A DNA stretch of 64,000 bases from CAITSH01 sp945892985 (GCA_945892985.1 CAMDDU010000022.1:1-64000), one strand, 5' to 3'. Positions 25,417 through 34,753 are shown, counted from the stretch's first letter. Notes: generated by a model from the letters alone, not told the origin. Made by a program: numbers and translations.

Positions 25417-26001
25417 ATGACCGATTCATTGCGCCTGATAAAGAAATACCCGAACCGCCGTCTCTACGACACCAAAACCTCGAGCTACATCACCCTGGCC
25501 GATGTCAAGGAGCTGGTGCTAAAGCAGGAGACTTTCCAGGTGGTCGATGCAAAGTCGGGCGATGATCTGACGCGCCCCATCCTGCTGCAAATCATCCTTG
25601 AGGAGGAAGCGGGCGGCGTGCCGATGTTTTCATCCGAAGTGCTGTCCCAACTCATTCGCTTTTACGGCAACGCCATGCAGGGCATGATGGGTTCCTATCT
25701 TGAAAAAAACGTCGATGCCTTCACTGAAATCCAGAAGCGCATTCACGACCAGTCGAAGGTCTTGTACGGCGATCCAAGCAAGGTCAACGAACAATTGTGG
25801 TCGCAGTTCATGAATTTCCAGGGGCCGGCGATGAACAGCGTGATGTCGGCTTACATGGACCAGAGCAAGAACATGTTCGTGCAGATGCAGGAGCAGCTGC
25901 AGACCCAGACCAAAGGCATATTCTCCGGTTTTCCCTTTCCGGGGTTTCCGCAGCCGGGTGCCGCGGGCGAGAACGACAACTCAAAAAAAGACAAATCCTG
26001 A
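25417..26001 (+). CDS. phaR: PHB synthesis repressor PhaR
   Basis: A 194-residue protein with the PhaR DNA-binding domain (LRLIKKYPNRRLYDTKTS and SYITLADVKELV) followed by two PHB accumulation regulatory domains and a Phe/Pro-rich hydrophobic tail (FSGFPFPGFPQPG) that may touch granules. PhaR binds both DNA and PHB; it represses phasin and its own genes until granules form. The start 25417 has GGAG eight bases upstream. It ends the cluster and is followed by a strong hairpin. Confidence 0.95.
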   Translation: MTDSLRLIKKYPNRRLYDTKTSSYITLADVKELVLKQETFQVVDAKSGDDLTRPILLQIILEEEAGGVPMFSSEVLSQLIRFYGNAMQGMMGSYLEKNVDAFTEIQKRIHDQSKVLYGDPSKVNEQLWSQFMNFQGPAMNSVMSAYMDQSKNMFVQMQEQLQTQTKGIFSGFPFPGFPQPGAAGENDNSKKDKS

Positions 26002-26009
26002 CGACGACG

Positions 26010-26044
26010 CGGCGCGCTTCCCGGACGGAGCGGGAGGCGCGCCG
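26010..26044. terminator. 14-bp-stem hairpin after phaR
   Basis: CGGCGCGCTTCCCG pairs with CGGGAGGCGCGCCG (one G-T pair) around a 7-base loop. There is no clear T-run after it, so it may stabilise the transcript end rather than act as a classical terminator. Confidence 0.6.
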
Positions 26045-26106
26045 CGGTCTGAAGCTGGCTCCGGTTTAATTACCGCCGGCCGCGTTGCAAGTGCCAAACC
26101 CAATAC

Positions 26107-27447
26107 ATGAAACCTGAAAAAAAACTGATAACGCCCAAAGTGGGATTTGTGTCCCTGGGCTGCCCCAAGGCGCTCGTCGACTCCGAGCGCATCCTCACGC
26201 AATTGCGCGCCGAGGGCTACGCAATATCGCCCTCTTACGAGGGGGCGGATATCGTCATCGTCAATACCTGCGGTTTTATCGACTCCGCGGTCGAGGAGTC
26301 GCTCGACGCCATCGGTGAGGCGCTGTCGGAAAACGGCAAAGTCATCGTCACCGGCTGTCTTGGCGCAAAAGACGGCGTGGTGCGGGCGGCGCATCCTGCG
26401 GTTCTGGCAGTGACCGGGCCGCATGACACGAACGGTGTGCTCAAAGCGGTGCATGCGCACCTGCCAAAGCCGCACGATCCCTACACCGACCTCGTTCCGC
26501 CGCAGGGTATCAAGCTTACCCCTGCCCACTATGCCTACCTGAAGATATCCGAGGGTTGCAACCATCGCTGCAGCTTCTGCATCATTCCGTCCATGCGCGG
26601 CGATCTGGTCAGTCGTCCCATCGGCGAGGTCATGCAGGAGGCGCAAAACCTCGTTACGGCGGGCGTCAAGGAATTGCTGGTCATCTCCCAGGACACCAGT
26701 GCCTATGGGGTAGATGTGAAGTACCGCACTGGGTTCTGGCAGGGTAGGCCGGTGAAGACGCGCATGAACGATCTGGTACGGGCCCTCGCCGATCTGGATG
26801 TCTGGGTCCGGCTGCACTATGTGTACCCCTATCCGCATGTGGACGAGGTGATTCCGCTGATGGCCGAGGGTCGGGTGCTGCCCTACCTGGACGTCCCGTT
26901 CCAGCATTCGAATCCGCGCATTCTCAAGCTGATGAAGCGTCCCGCTTCAGGTGAAAAAAACCTCGACCGCATTCGCGCCTGGCGTGCTGCCTGCCCGGAA
27001 TTGACCATACGCAGTACCTTCATCGTCGGTTTTCCCGGCGAGACTGAGGCGGAGTTTGGCGAGTTGCTGGATTTTCTTGAAGAGGCCGAGCTTGACCGCG
27101 TCGGTTGTTTCGCCTATTCCGATGTCGATGGCGCGGCGGCCAACGCGCTGCCCGGTGCGGTGCCCGAAGAAATCAAGCATGAACGCCAGGCGCGTTTCAT
27201 GGCCGCACAGGAACAAATCAGCACGCGCCGGCTCGCGCGCAAGGTCGGACAGGACATGCGCGTGCTGGTCGACGAGGTGCGGGACGGCGTTGCCCTGGCC
27301 CGCTCGTCTGCCGATGCGCCCGAGATCGACGGGGTGGTGCGGATCGCCAAGCCGGGGCGGCTTAAGGCCGGCGATTGGGCAGAGGTGACGGTGACGGCAA
27401 GCGACGCGCATGATTTGCGCGCCAGACTTCGCGTTGCGGAAAAATAA
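26107..27447 (+). CDS. rimO: Ribosomal protein S12 methylthiotransferase RimO
   Basis: A 446-residue radical SAM enzyme. The N-terminal UPF0004 domain has cysteines in SLGCPKA, NTCGFI and TGCLG; the radical SAM cluster is CNHRCSFC; a TRAM domain ends the protein. VSLGCPKALVDSERI and IPSMRGDLVSRP distinguish RimO from MiaB. It adds a methylthio group to an aspartate of ribosomal protein S12. It lies between the PHB cluster and a thiolase gene. Confidence 0.95.
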   Translation: MKPEKKLITPKVGFVSLGCPKALVDSERILTQLRAEGYAISPSYEGADIVIVNTCGFIDSAVEESLDAIGEALSENGKVIVTGCLGAKDGVVRAAHPAVLAVTGPHDTNGVLKAVHAHLPKPHDPYTDLVPPQGIKLTPAHYAYLKISEGCNHRCSFCIIPSMRGDLVSRPIGEVMQEAQNLVTAGVKELLVISQDTSAYGVDVKYRTGFWQGRPVKTRMNDLVRALADLDVWVRLHYVYPYPHVDEVIPLMAEGRVLPYLDVPFQHSNPRILKLMKRPASGEKNLDRIRAWRAACPELTIRSTFIVGFPGETEAEFGELLDFLEEAELDRVGCFAYSDVDGAAANALPGAVPEEIKHERQARFMAAQEQISTRRLARKVGQDMRVLVDEVRDGVALARSSADAPEIDGVVRIAKPGRLKAGDWAEVTVTASDAHDLRARLRVAEK

Positions 27448-27480
27448 CAGGCGGGTTCAAGCGCATTCAAGGAGACGGTT

Positions 27481-28665
27481 ATGGCGCAGCGTGAAGTGGT
27501 GGTGCTCTCGGGCGTACGTACCGCGATTGGTGACTACGGCGGATCCCTGAAAGATATCGCGCCAACGGCGCTTGGCGCCACGGTCGTGCGCGAGGCGGTG
27601 ACCCGCGCGAATATCGACGCCGCGGCAGTGGGGCATGTGGTGTTTGGCAGCGTCATCCATGGTGAGGCGCGCGATATGTACCTGTCCCGCGTTGCCGCGA
27701 TCGATGGCGGCCTTGCCCACGGCACGCCCTGCCTCACCGTCAACCGCCTGTGCGGCTCGGGCTTGCAGGCGATCGTGTCGGCGTCACAACACATTCTGCT
27801 GGGCGATTGCGACATCACCCTGGCCGGTGGCGCCGAGAGCATGAGTCGCGCCGCCTACATCATGCCGGCGGCGCGCTGGGGCCAGCGCATGGGTGACATC
27901 GGCGTCGTTGACGCCATGACCGGCGCCTTGCACGACCCTTTTGGTCACGGCCACATGGGCATCACCGCGGAGAATATCGCCGCCCGATATGGCATCAGTC
28001 GCGAAGAGCAGGATGCCTTTGCGCTCGAGTCGCACCAGCGCGCGGAAAAAGCGCTCGATGCCGGTCATTTCAAATCGCAGATCGCCGGCATTGAACTGAA
28101 AAGCCGCAAGGGAACGGTCATGTTCGACACCGACGAGCATGTACGGCGCGGCATGAAGCCGGAGGATCTGCAAAAGCTGCGCGCCGCGTTCAAGAAAGAC
28201 GGCACCGTGACCGCCGGCAACGCCTCCGGACTCAACGATGCGGCGGCGGCGGTGGTGCTTGCCGATCGTGCCGCAGCCCAGAAGCTGGGCTTGAAGCCGC
28301 TCGCCCGGTTGGTCGCTTACGCGCATGCCGGCGTTGATCCGCAACTCATGGGTTTGGGGCCCATACCGGCGGTGAGGCGCGTGTTCGAAAAGAGCGGCCT
28401 GAAACCCACAGACATGGATGTGGTGGAGTCGAACGAGGCGTTTGCCGTGCAGGCCATGGCCGTCACGCGCGACCTTGGCCTCGATCCGGCGAAGGTCAAT
28501 CCGAACGGCGGCGCCGTGGCGCTGGGCCATCCCATTGGTGCGACCGGTGCCATCCTGACGGTCAAGGCCGTCTATGAGTTGCAGCGCACGCAAAAGCGCT
28601 ATGCGCTGGTCACGATGTGCATAGGCGGCGGGCAGGGAATCGCCGCGATATTCGAAAGGATGTGA
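27481..28665 (+). CDS. Acetyl-CoA acetyltransferase (thiolase), second copy
   Basis: A 394-residue thiolase with the nucleophilic Cys in VNRLCGSGLQA, GHPIGATG and CIGGGQG near the end. It resembles BktB/PhaA-type biosynthetic thiolases more than the FadA class, but which acyl chain it prefers cannot be read from sequence. It is 33 bases after rimO with GGAGACGG before ATG, and the next gene starts within a few bases of its stop. Confidence 0.9.
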   Translation: MAQREVVVLSGVRTAIGDYGGSLKDIAPTALGATVVREAVTRANIDAAAVGHVVFGSVIHGEARDMYLSRVAAIDGGLAHGTPCLTVNRLCGSGLQAIVSASQHILLGDCDITLAGGAESMSRAAYIMPAARWGQRMGDIGVVDAMTGALHDPFGHGHMGITAENIAARYGISREEQDAFALESHQRAEKALDAGHFKSQIAGIELKSRKGTVMFDTDEHVRRGMKPEDLQKLRAAFKKDGTVTAGNASGLNDAAAAVVLADRAAAQKLGLKPLARLVAYAHAGVDPQLMGLGPIPAVRRVFEKSGLKPTDMDVVESNEAFAVQAMAVTRDLGLDPAKVNPNGGAVALGHPIGATGAILTVKAVYELQRTQKRYALVTMCIGGGQGIAAIFERM

Positions 28666-28667
28666 GC

Positions 28668-29678
28668 GTGGATTATGTTAACCTCGGCCGCAGCGGCCTC
28701 AAGGTCTCCAGGCTGTGCCTTGGCAGCATGACCTTCGGTGACCGTACTGATGCCGCCGAGGCGGCGCGCATCATCGCCTCGGCGCGCGATGCCGGGGTCA
28801 ATTTCATTGACACCGCCGACCAGTACGCCAAGGGTGAATCCGAGCGTATCGTCGGCAAGCTCATCGCCGCGGAGCGCAACCGCTGGGTGCTTGCCACCAA
28901 GGTTGGCAACCGCATGGGCGACGCGCCCAACGATGGCGGCCTGTCGCGCGCCTGGATACTGCGCGCCATCGATATGAGCCTGGACCGACTTGACACTGAT
29001 TTTGTCGATATTTATTACTTTCACATCGACGACGAGGACACGCCGCTGGATGAATCGGTTGCCGCGATGGGTGATGTCATCGCCCAGGGCAAGGTGCGTT
29101 ACTGGGGCCTGTCCAATTTTCGCGGCTGGCGCATTGCCGAGGCGGTGCGTCTTGCCGCAGACATGGGCGTGCCCGCGCCGGTGGTCTGCCAGCCCTATTA
29201 CAACGCGATGAACCGCATGCCAGAAACAGAAGTGATCCCGGCTTGCGCCCACTATGGCCTGGGTGTGGTGCCCTATAGTCCGTTGGCGCGCGGTGTCCTC
29301 ACCGGAAAATACAAACCGGGTGATGCGCCGCCGGCCGATTCGCGCGCCGGTCGCAAGGACAGGCGCATGATGCAGACCGAATTTCGCCAGGAGTCGCTGG
29401 TAATGGCGCAGGCGATCAAGGCGCACGCCGAAAAGCGCGGCATGACGGCCGGCCAGTTTGCCATCAACTGGTTGTTCAACAACGCTGCGGTGACTTCCGT
29501 GCTGGCCGGTCCGCGCACGCTGGCGCAATGGATGGAATATATCGGCGCACTCAAACACGGCTTTGATGCGGATGACGAAGCGCTGATCGACGGCCTGGTC
29601 CGCTCCGGGCACCCCTCGACCCCCGGTTACAACGACCCGCGCTACCCGCTGACCGGGCGCAGCCCGCTGGTCGGGTGA
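28668..29678 (+). CDS. Aldo/keto reductase
   Basis: A 336-residue TIM-barrel NADPH oxidoreductase: LGRSGLKVSRLCLGSMTFGD at the start, catalytic Asp in FIDTADQYAKGESE, Lys in WVLATKVG, and His in YYFHIDDEDTPLDE. The C-terminal cofactor segment is present. Substrate unknown. The start is taken as GTG 28668 because AAAGGA stands seven bases before it; GTG 28662 would sit too close. It nearly abuts the thiolase gene, suggesting cotranscription. Confidence 0.88.
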   Translation: MDYVNLGRSGLKVSRLCLGSMTFGDRTDAAEAARIIASARDAGVNFIDTADQYAKGESERIVGKLIAAERNRWVLATKVGNRMGDAPNDGGLSRAWILRAIDMSLDRLDTDFVDIYYFHIDDEDTPLDESVAAMGDVIAQGKVRYWGLSNFRGWRIAEAVRLAADMGVPAPVVCQPYYNAMNRMPETEVIPACAHYGLGVVPYSPLARGVLTGKYKPGDAPPADSRAGRKDRRMMQTEFRQESLVMAQAIKAHAEKRGMTAGQFAINWLFNNAAVTSVLAGPRTLAQWMEYIGALKHGFDADDEALIDGLVRSGHPSTPGYNDPRYPLTGRSPLVG

Positions 29679-29682
29679 GGCT

Positions 29683-30606
29683 TTAGCCGGATTTGGATTT
29701 GGCTTCTGCTTCGGCGCGGGCGCTCAGCATGCGCCTTGCCTGGCGTGTTGCGACAAAAATACCGCTGGCGACAATGATGGCCATGCCGGCGAGTGACCAG
29801 CTGTCGGGAAAGCTGTCGAATACCAGGTAGCCCAGTATCAGCACCGCGACCACTTGCACATAGATAAACGGCGCCAGCAGCGAGGCCGGTGCGTCATCAA
29901 AGGCCTTGATCAGGATAAAGTGGCCGATGCCCCCGAGTACGCCGAGCATGACGTACAAAAACGCGTGAAAGAGGCTTTGCGGCGTGGTCCAGTAAAACGG
30001 CAGCACAAAGGACATGATCACCGCACCTACCAGGCCGCCGTAAAAGAGCGTGGTGAGTGTGCTGTCGATGCCGCTCAACTTGCGCGTCAGTATCTGGTAG
30101 ATGGCGTTGCATAGCGCCGTTCCAAGCGGCAGCAATGCCACCCAGGTAAACACCCCGGTGCCGGGCCGGATGATCAGCAGCACGCCGGCGAAGCCCAGCC
30201 ACACCGCGATCCAGGCCGGTCCGTCAACGCGCTCGCGCAGCAGCGGCACCGACAGCGCCATCAGTAGCAGCGGGGCGGTAAAGCTGATGGCCGAACCCTC
30301 GGCGAGGGGCATTAGCGCGAGGGCGGTGAAAAAAGTCAGAGAAGCGCCCACCAGCACGGTTCCCCGCGCCAGTTGCAGCACCGGCCGTTTGGTATGCAGC
30401 AGCCCCAGTCCGAGACGCGGCCCGAGGACGATCAGCATCAGCAGTGCCTGGAAAAAATAACGCGCCCAAACAATCCCCGGCACCGGGTAAAACTTTGCCA
30501 GATACTTTGCCGTTGCATCAAGAAGGGCGAAAAAACTCACCGCGAGCATGATGTAGATGATGCCGCGAAAGTGGTGCGCGTGATGCGCGCCAGATGAGGG
30601 GGTCAA
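29683..30606 (-). CDS. EamA (DMT superfamily) transporter
   Basis: A membrane protein of up to 307 residues with ten predicted helices in two EamA repeats (first near IMLAVSFFALLDATAKYLAK, second near LLPLGTALCNAIYQILTRKL). Such transporters export or import small metabolites; substrate unknown. The reading begins with a TTG at 30606 and no good ribosome site; the next ATG at codon 20 would cut into the first helix. It ends 4 bases from the convergent aldo/keto reductase stop. Confidence 0.85.
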   Translation of the reverse strand: MTPSSGAHHAHHFRGIIYIMLAVSFFALLDATAKYLAKFYPVPGIVWARYFFQALLMLIVLGPRLGLGLLHTKRPVLQLARGTVLVGASLTFFTALALMPLAEGSAISFTAPLLLMALSVPLLRERVDGPAWIAVWLGFAGVLLIIRPGTGVFTWVALLPLGTALCNAIYQILTRKLSGIDSTLTTLFYGGLVGAVIMSFVLPFYWTTPQSLFHAFLYVMLGVLGGIGHFILIKAFDDAPASLLAPFIYVQVVAVLILGYLVFDSFPDSWSLAGMAIIVASGIFVATRQARRMLSARAEAEAKSKSG

Positions 30607-30715
30607 GCTTGCTGTGCGAGCCGCGTTGCTGAAAAATTGCGCATGTTACGGCCGTTCCGATGGGCAAAGCCCATTATAGCCGGCCGTCTTGAGTGGCCCC
30701 CGGGGGCTCCGGGCG

Positions 30716-32017
30716 CTAGCGTGCAGGGGCTTTGTAGCGAGATCCGGCCAGGGCGCCGCCGCCGGCAAAGCGCGCCCCGGCGCCCAATTCCTCCTCGATG
30801 CGCAGCGCTTCGTTCCATTTTGCCATGCGCTCACTGCGTGCAAACGAACCAACCTTGAGCTGCCCGGCATCCCAGCCGGTGGCAAGGTGCACGATGGTGG
30901 TGTCCTCGGTCTCGCCCGAGCGCGCCGACACGATGGTGGCCCATCCCGCCGCACGCGCCGCCTCTAGCGCCGCACGGGTTTCGCTGATCGTACCAGCCTG
31001 GTTGGGTTTGAGCAGAACAGCGTTGCAGGCGCCGGCCGCCGCAGCGGCGCCGACGCGGGCCGCGCTGGTGACCAGGAAATCATCGCCGATAATCTGGATT
31101 TTTCCGCCGGCGGCACGGGTGAATCGGGCCATGCCCTCTGTGTCGTGCTCCGCCAGGGGATCCTCGATGGAGGCGATGGGGTAACGCGCAATCCAGCCGA
31201 GCAGCATCTCGCTCATGCCATCGGTGTCGAGTTGTTTTTTCTCCAGGCCGAGTTGGTAAAAGCCGTCGGCATAGAGCTCGGAGGCGGCGATGTCGAGCGA
31301 CAGGACCACGTCCTCGCCCGGTATGTATCCGGCGCGCTCGATTGCCGCCACCAGCGCCTGCAGCGCCTCTTCGTTGCTGTCGAACTGCGGCCACCAGCCG
31401 CCCTCGTCGGCAACACCGCCGAGCTTGCCGTGTGCGGCCATCCATTCCCCGCCGGCGCGATAGACCTCTGCGCTGATCACCATGGCTTCATCAAAACTCG
31501 CGGCGCGCGGTGCCATGATCATCAGGTCCTGGATGTCGATGCGGCGCCCGGCATGGGCGCCGCCGCCGAAGATCTGGACTTCGGGCAGGGGCAGGCGCAC
31601 CGGGCGGCCGTTGGCAAGGTAACGCCACAAAGGCAGGCCGGCCGCGGCCGCTGCGGCGTGCAGCACCGCCATGGAAACGGCGACTGTGGCGTTGCCACCC
31701 AGACGCGCTTTGTTGGCGCTGCCGTCAAGGGTGCTCAGGGCGGCATCGACGCGCTCTTGCGCGGTCGCATCCATGCCCTGCAGCGCGCGGGCGATTTCGC
31801 CCGAGATATTGGCGCAGGCGCGGCCGACGTCGTAGCCGCCAAGCTTTGCGCCGCCGTCGCGCAGGTCTATGGCCTCGTTGCTGCCGCGCGAAGCACCCGC
31901 TGGCGCGATGGCGCGGCCCTTTGCGCCGCAGGCCAGCCTGACTTCAGCTTCGACAGTGGGGCGGCCGCGCGAGTCCCAGACGCGCCGGCCGTGAATCGAA
32001 ACAATGCTGGTGTCCAT
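30716..32017 (-). CDS. Enolase paralogue lacking the active-site histidine
   Basis: A 433-residue enolase-superfamily protein. Most enolase catalytic and metal ligands are recognisable: Ser in GAS, His in GGAHAG, Glu in DEGGW, Asp in LSLDIAASE, Glu in SIEDPL, Asp in GDDFL, the general-base Lys in LLKPNQAGT, and Lys in QLKVGSFARS. However the SHRSGETED motif reads SARSGETED: the histidine equivalent to yeast His373 is Ala. The S-T-G loop is also changed to S-R-G. The rest of the fold is intact, so a related reaction on a different phosphorylated hydroxy acid is plausible. It follows the kinase gene by 20 bases. The start at 32017 has CAGGA six bases upstream; ATG 32023 is also in frame. Confidence 0.85.
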   Translation of the reverse strand: MDTSIVSIHGRRVWDSRGRPTVEAEVRLACGAKGRAIAPAGASRGSNEAIDLRDGGAKLGGYDVGRACANISGEIARALQGMDATAQERVDAALSTLDGSANKARLGGNATVAVSMAVLHAAAAAAGLPLWRYLANGRPVRLPLPEVQIFGGGAHAGRRIDIQDLMIMAPRAASFDEAMVISAEVYRAGGEWMAAHGKLGGVADEGGWWPQFDSNEEALQALVAAIERAGYIPGEDVVLSLDIAASELYADGFYQLGLEKKQLDTDGMSEMLLGWIARYPIASIEDPLAEHDTEGMARFTRAAGGKIQIIGDDFLVTSAARVGAAAAAGACNAVLLKPNQAGTISETRAALEAARAAGWATIVSARSGETEDTTIVHLATGWDAGQLKVGSFARSERMAKWNEALRIEEELGAGARFAGGGALAGSRYKAPAR

Positions 32018-32036
32018 GTTCATTCCTGTCAGTCGG

Positions 32037-33023
32037 TCAGTCTTGCAGTGTCCAGGCGGCGCGCACCTCGGCGAGATGCGTCGGTGCGCGCAGCAATAGC
32101 GGCTTTGCCCGCGCACGGACAAAGTCCTTGTCGGTCGCGCTAAGCAGATATTCAACCGGCGATTTTCCATCAATGCGGGCGAGCAGTATGGCCGGCAGTA
32201 GCTGCGCGGCGCGAAGCTCGAGCGATTGCACCGGCTCCCAATCGACTGCATCGAGGTAAGCCCTAACGAGTGCATCGAAACATTCGAGATAGGCGTCGCG
32301 CCATTGCGGACGCCAAAGCGGCTTGAGCAATAAATGGGTCAGGCAAAAGGCAAGGTCGAATGCCGGGTCGCCATACCAGGCGCACTCGGCGTCGAGGAGA
32401 ACGGGGCCGTCGCGGCCGACCAGGATGTTTTTCGGGCTGACATCGCCGTGCACGAGCGCAAGACGGGTGCGGGCGGTGCGCTCAGCCAGTGCATTGAGCT
32501 CTGCCGCGCAGTCCGGATGGGCACGGGCTGTTGCCAGCAGATAGGGTTCAAGGCGCAGGGAATGAAAAATCGTATCGGTGGCAAAGGCCGATGCGATAGC
32601 CGGCTTGCCGGCGCTCGCGGCGTGAATGCGGGCTATCAGTCGGCCCAGCGCCGCGGCGGTGCCCGGTTCGATTTGGCCATCTCGCAGCAGTGTTTTCCAT
32701 ACCGGAAAATCTTCAGGTGCGAGATAGGCCATGGCGAAGGTCCCATCCTGCGCGCTGTCGGCCAGTACCTGGGGCACCGACCCGGGCGCAATGCCGCCGG
32801 CGAATTTAAGCCAGGCTACCTCGTAGTGGTTGCGCTCCACCGGGGCTTTCCATTCCGCGCTGACGCGCAGTTGGGCCAGCGCGCGTTTGACACAAAAGCT
32901 GCCGCGTGCGGCATCAACGCGAAAAATCTCCGACGATACGCCGCCGGTAAGCGCAGTGATGGCCGGAGTTTCGGCATCGCCGATCAAGGCCATTGTTCGC
33001 AGTGCGTGCAGGAGATCGGCCAT
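32037..33023 (-). CDS. APH-fold small-molecule kinase paired with the enolase paralogue
   Basis: A 328-residue aminoglycoside-phosphotransferase-family protein. The Brenner motif HGDVSPKNIL gives the catalytic Asp, and LLDAECAWYGDPAFDLAF holds the metal-binding Asp. The N-terminal lobe has ITALTGGVSSEIFRV (glycine loop) and FCVKRAL (ATP-binding Lys). The family phosphorylates hydroxyl groups of sugars, choline, methylthioribose and antibiotics. Being cotranscribed just before an enolase paralogue suggests that its product is the substrate of that enzyme. Resistance function is unlikely. Confidence 0.85.
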   Translation of the reverse strand: MADLLHALRTMALIGDAETPAITALTGGVSSEIFRVDAARGSFCVKRALAQLRVSAEWKAPVERNHYEVAWLKFAGGIAPGSVPQVLADSAQDGTFAMAYLAPEDFPVWKTLLRDGQIEPGTAAALGRLIARIHAASAGKPAIASAFATDTIFHSLRLEPYLLATARAHPDCAAELNALAERTARTRLALVHGDVSPKNILVGRDGPVLLDAECAWYGDPAFDLAFCLTHLLLKPLWRPQWRDAYLECFDALVRAYLDAVDWEPVQSLELRAAQLLPAILLARIDGKSPVEYLLSATDKDFVRARAKPLLLRAPTHLAEVRAAWTLQD

Positions 33024-33112
33024 TGGAGGTCGATTCTAGCAGCGTCGCCTCCGGCGGCTGGAAATAATAACGGGCGCCGCAGCGCCCGTCGGTCACACCT
33101 CAATCAGCCGGC

Positions 33113-33823
33113 TCAGCCGTTCGAGCTCAGAAGCCCGTCAGTAAGCTTTATTTTGTCGCCAACGCGCCAGGCCGGTTCGTTGGCTTGAGTGAAGACACGC
33201 GTGGTGCCGTCCTCAAAGCGCACGGTAATCTCATAGGATTTTGTCTTCTTGACGGTTTTTTCGATTTGGTTGCCGGCAAGTCCGCCGCCAACCGCGCCGA
33301 TTATTGTCATGATGCTGCGGCCGTTACCGTTGCCCACTTGGTTGCCCAGCACCGCGCCGGCCACGCCGCCGGCGACCGCGCCAAGACCCGAACCTTCGCC
33401 GGCCTTCTCGATCATGCGCACCGAGTCGATCACGCCGCAGTCGTAGCAGATTGTCTTGACCGGCGGCGCCGCAGCCACCTGCAGGGGTGGCGTGTGCTCG
33501 ACCGGTTTGGATTCCGCCGTGGCAAGCGCTTTGTGTTCGGTTTTTACCACGGGCTTCGCTTTTGCCGACGCCGCAGGCGTTGCACGGGTTTCGGTGTGCT
33601 TTGGAACTTCGATGGGCTTCGCCGCTTCCACGGACTTGGCCACCTGGGACGCCTCGGATGCCTTGGGAGCCTCGGCAAGGACCGGCGCGCTTGCCTGCTG
33701 GCTGCTGGAATGGGGAATCCAGCCCATTAATGCGGCGATGCCCGCTGCGCTCAGCAGTGTCACGGACAGGGCGGCGATGATCATCATCGGGTGGGTGGTG
33801 TTGCGCGCGATTTGTGCTTCCAT
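33113..33823 (-). CDS. Glycine-zipper 2TM domain envelope protein
   Basis: A 236-residue protein with one N-terminal membrane anchor (about residues 14-36), an Ala/Lys/Glu/Pro-rich periplasmic spacer, a CYDCG motif near residue 126, and a glycine-zipper domain (GLGAVAGGVAGAVLGNQVGNG and IGAVGGGLAGNQIE) of the 17-kDa surface antigen type. The last 40 residues form a small domain (YEITVRFEDGTTRVFTQ). An outer-membrane stress or structural role is usual for the family. Start 33823 has AAGGAG seven bases upstream. Confidence 0.88.
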   Translation of the reverse strand: MEAQIARNTTHPMMIIAALSVTLLSAAGIAALMGWIPHSSSQQASAPVLAEAPKASEASQVAKSVEAAKPIEVPKHTETRATPAASAKAKPVVKTEHKALATAESKPVEHTPPLQVAAAPPVKTICYDCGVIDSVRMIEKAGEGSGLGAVAGGVAGAVLGNQVGNGNGRSIMTIIGAVGGGLAGNQIEKTVKKTKSYEITVRFEDGTTRVFTQANEPAWRVGDKIKLTDGLLSSNG

Positions 33824-33956
33824 GAGCATTCTCCTTGTGTTTGGTCCTTCGTGTTTCGTCGTTCGTGTCTTGTCAGGCCGTCACCATGAATAACGCTTCC
33901 ATTATGTTCATGTTGACGGGCGAAGCTGTAACAGTCTGTGACAAAGGCGGCTGGAG

Positions 33957-33972
33957 TGTGACGAAAGTCACA
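33957..33972. promoter_or_regulatory. Small hairpin in spacer upstream of glycine-zipper gene
   Basis: TGTGAC-GAAA-GTCACA is a 6-bp stem with a GAAA tetraloop in the 180-base spacer between two same-strand genes. It may end the upstream transcript or be an operator; there is no T-run on either side. Confidence 0.35.
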
Positions 33973-34003
33973 TTGCGGTGCGAACGCAGCTTAAACCCCC
34001 GGT

Positions 34004-34696
34004 TTAGCGGCCCCCGGAGGGCGGTGCGCTTTCAGTGGCGCACAGTTTTCGCAGGGTCGACATTTTTCCGATCTCCTCGCTTGAATCGACCCCTTCCTGG
34101 CGTGCACGGGCATCCCCGGACATCTGCTTGATGCGCGCGCGGATGACGGACTGGGTGCCGGTCTGGAAATACTGCAAGGCAGACGCCGGCAGATCGAACA
34201 CCAGCGTCGCATGGGCGTAAAACTCGCGCAGGTCGGCTTGCAGCAGGGGCGTGAGTTCTTCCAGATGAAGAATATGCATCGCGACGTGACGCTGTTCATG
34301 ATCGATTATTTTTCGGTACTCACATGAGCCGGCCGGATATTCGCTGCCGACGAAAATGATCGTCGGTTCGTAGGAGAGCGTGACGGTGACGCCGGGCCGG
34401 GCGCAGATTCGTCCGCCGGGCAGTTTTTGTATTCGTGTCTTGTATGCCGACGAATTGCGCAAACGCGCGGTGGTGCGCCCGAGCACCCGTTGGCCGGTGG
34501 GTTTTCCCTCTAGTGTCGTGAGTGCGCGCGTGTCGAGCGAAACATCCACAGACGGCTGGACGGGAAGGGCCGTGACCTTGATCAGCTCAGGGTCGAAAAG
34601 CCGCCGGCAGGCGGTCTGCTCCGTATCCTCCGCCACACTGTGTGCCAGGGCCGGCACCAGCGCAAAAAGCGCGGTCAGTATGAGCCTTGTGCGCAT
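34004..34696 (-). CDS. Exported protein with HExxH-like motif
   Basis: A 230-residue protein with a signal peptide (MRTRLILTALFALVPALAHS). The central part has IIDHEQRHVAMHIL, where HEQRH resembles an HExxH metallopeptidase site with a further His downstream, as in DUF922-type putative zinc proteases. CRRLF and the pair ICARPG/SCEYR may be disulphide-bonded. Function unknown. The start is at the signal peptide Met, 34696; it lies 58 bases after lysS on the same strand. Confidence 0.75.
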   Translation of the reverse strand: MRTRLILTALFALVPALAHSVAEDTEQTACRRLFDPELIKVTALPVQPSVDVSLDTRALTTLEGKPTGQRVLGRTTARLRNSSAYKTRIQKLPGGRICARPGVTVTLSYEPTIIFVGSEYPAGSCEYRKIIDHEQRHVAMHILHLEELTPLLQADLREFYAHATLVFDLPASALQYFQTGTQSVIRARIKQMSGDARARQEGVDSSEEIGKMSTLRKLCATESAPPSGGR

Positions 34697-34753
34697 CGGC
34701 CGGAATGATTGGAAGTTTGTGGCTTCACCCGGTACGCGGCCGATCAATGCCCA

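Noticed and set aside
31145..32143. Plus-strand open frame opposite the enolase paralogue
   Set aside because: The minus strand has a full enolase fold; the plus frame crosses the gap between two genes and resembles no family.
30716..32275. Longer N-terminus for the enolase paralogue (start at 32275)
   Set aside because: The extra residues would overlap the kinase coding region and are Arg/Ser-rich without enolase resemblance; the enolase fold starts at the Met encoded at 32017.
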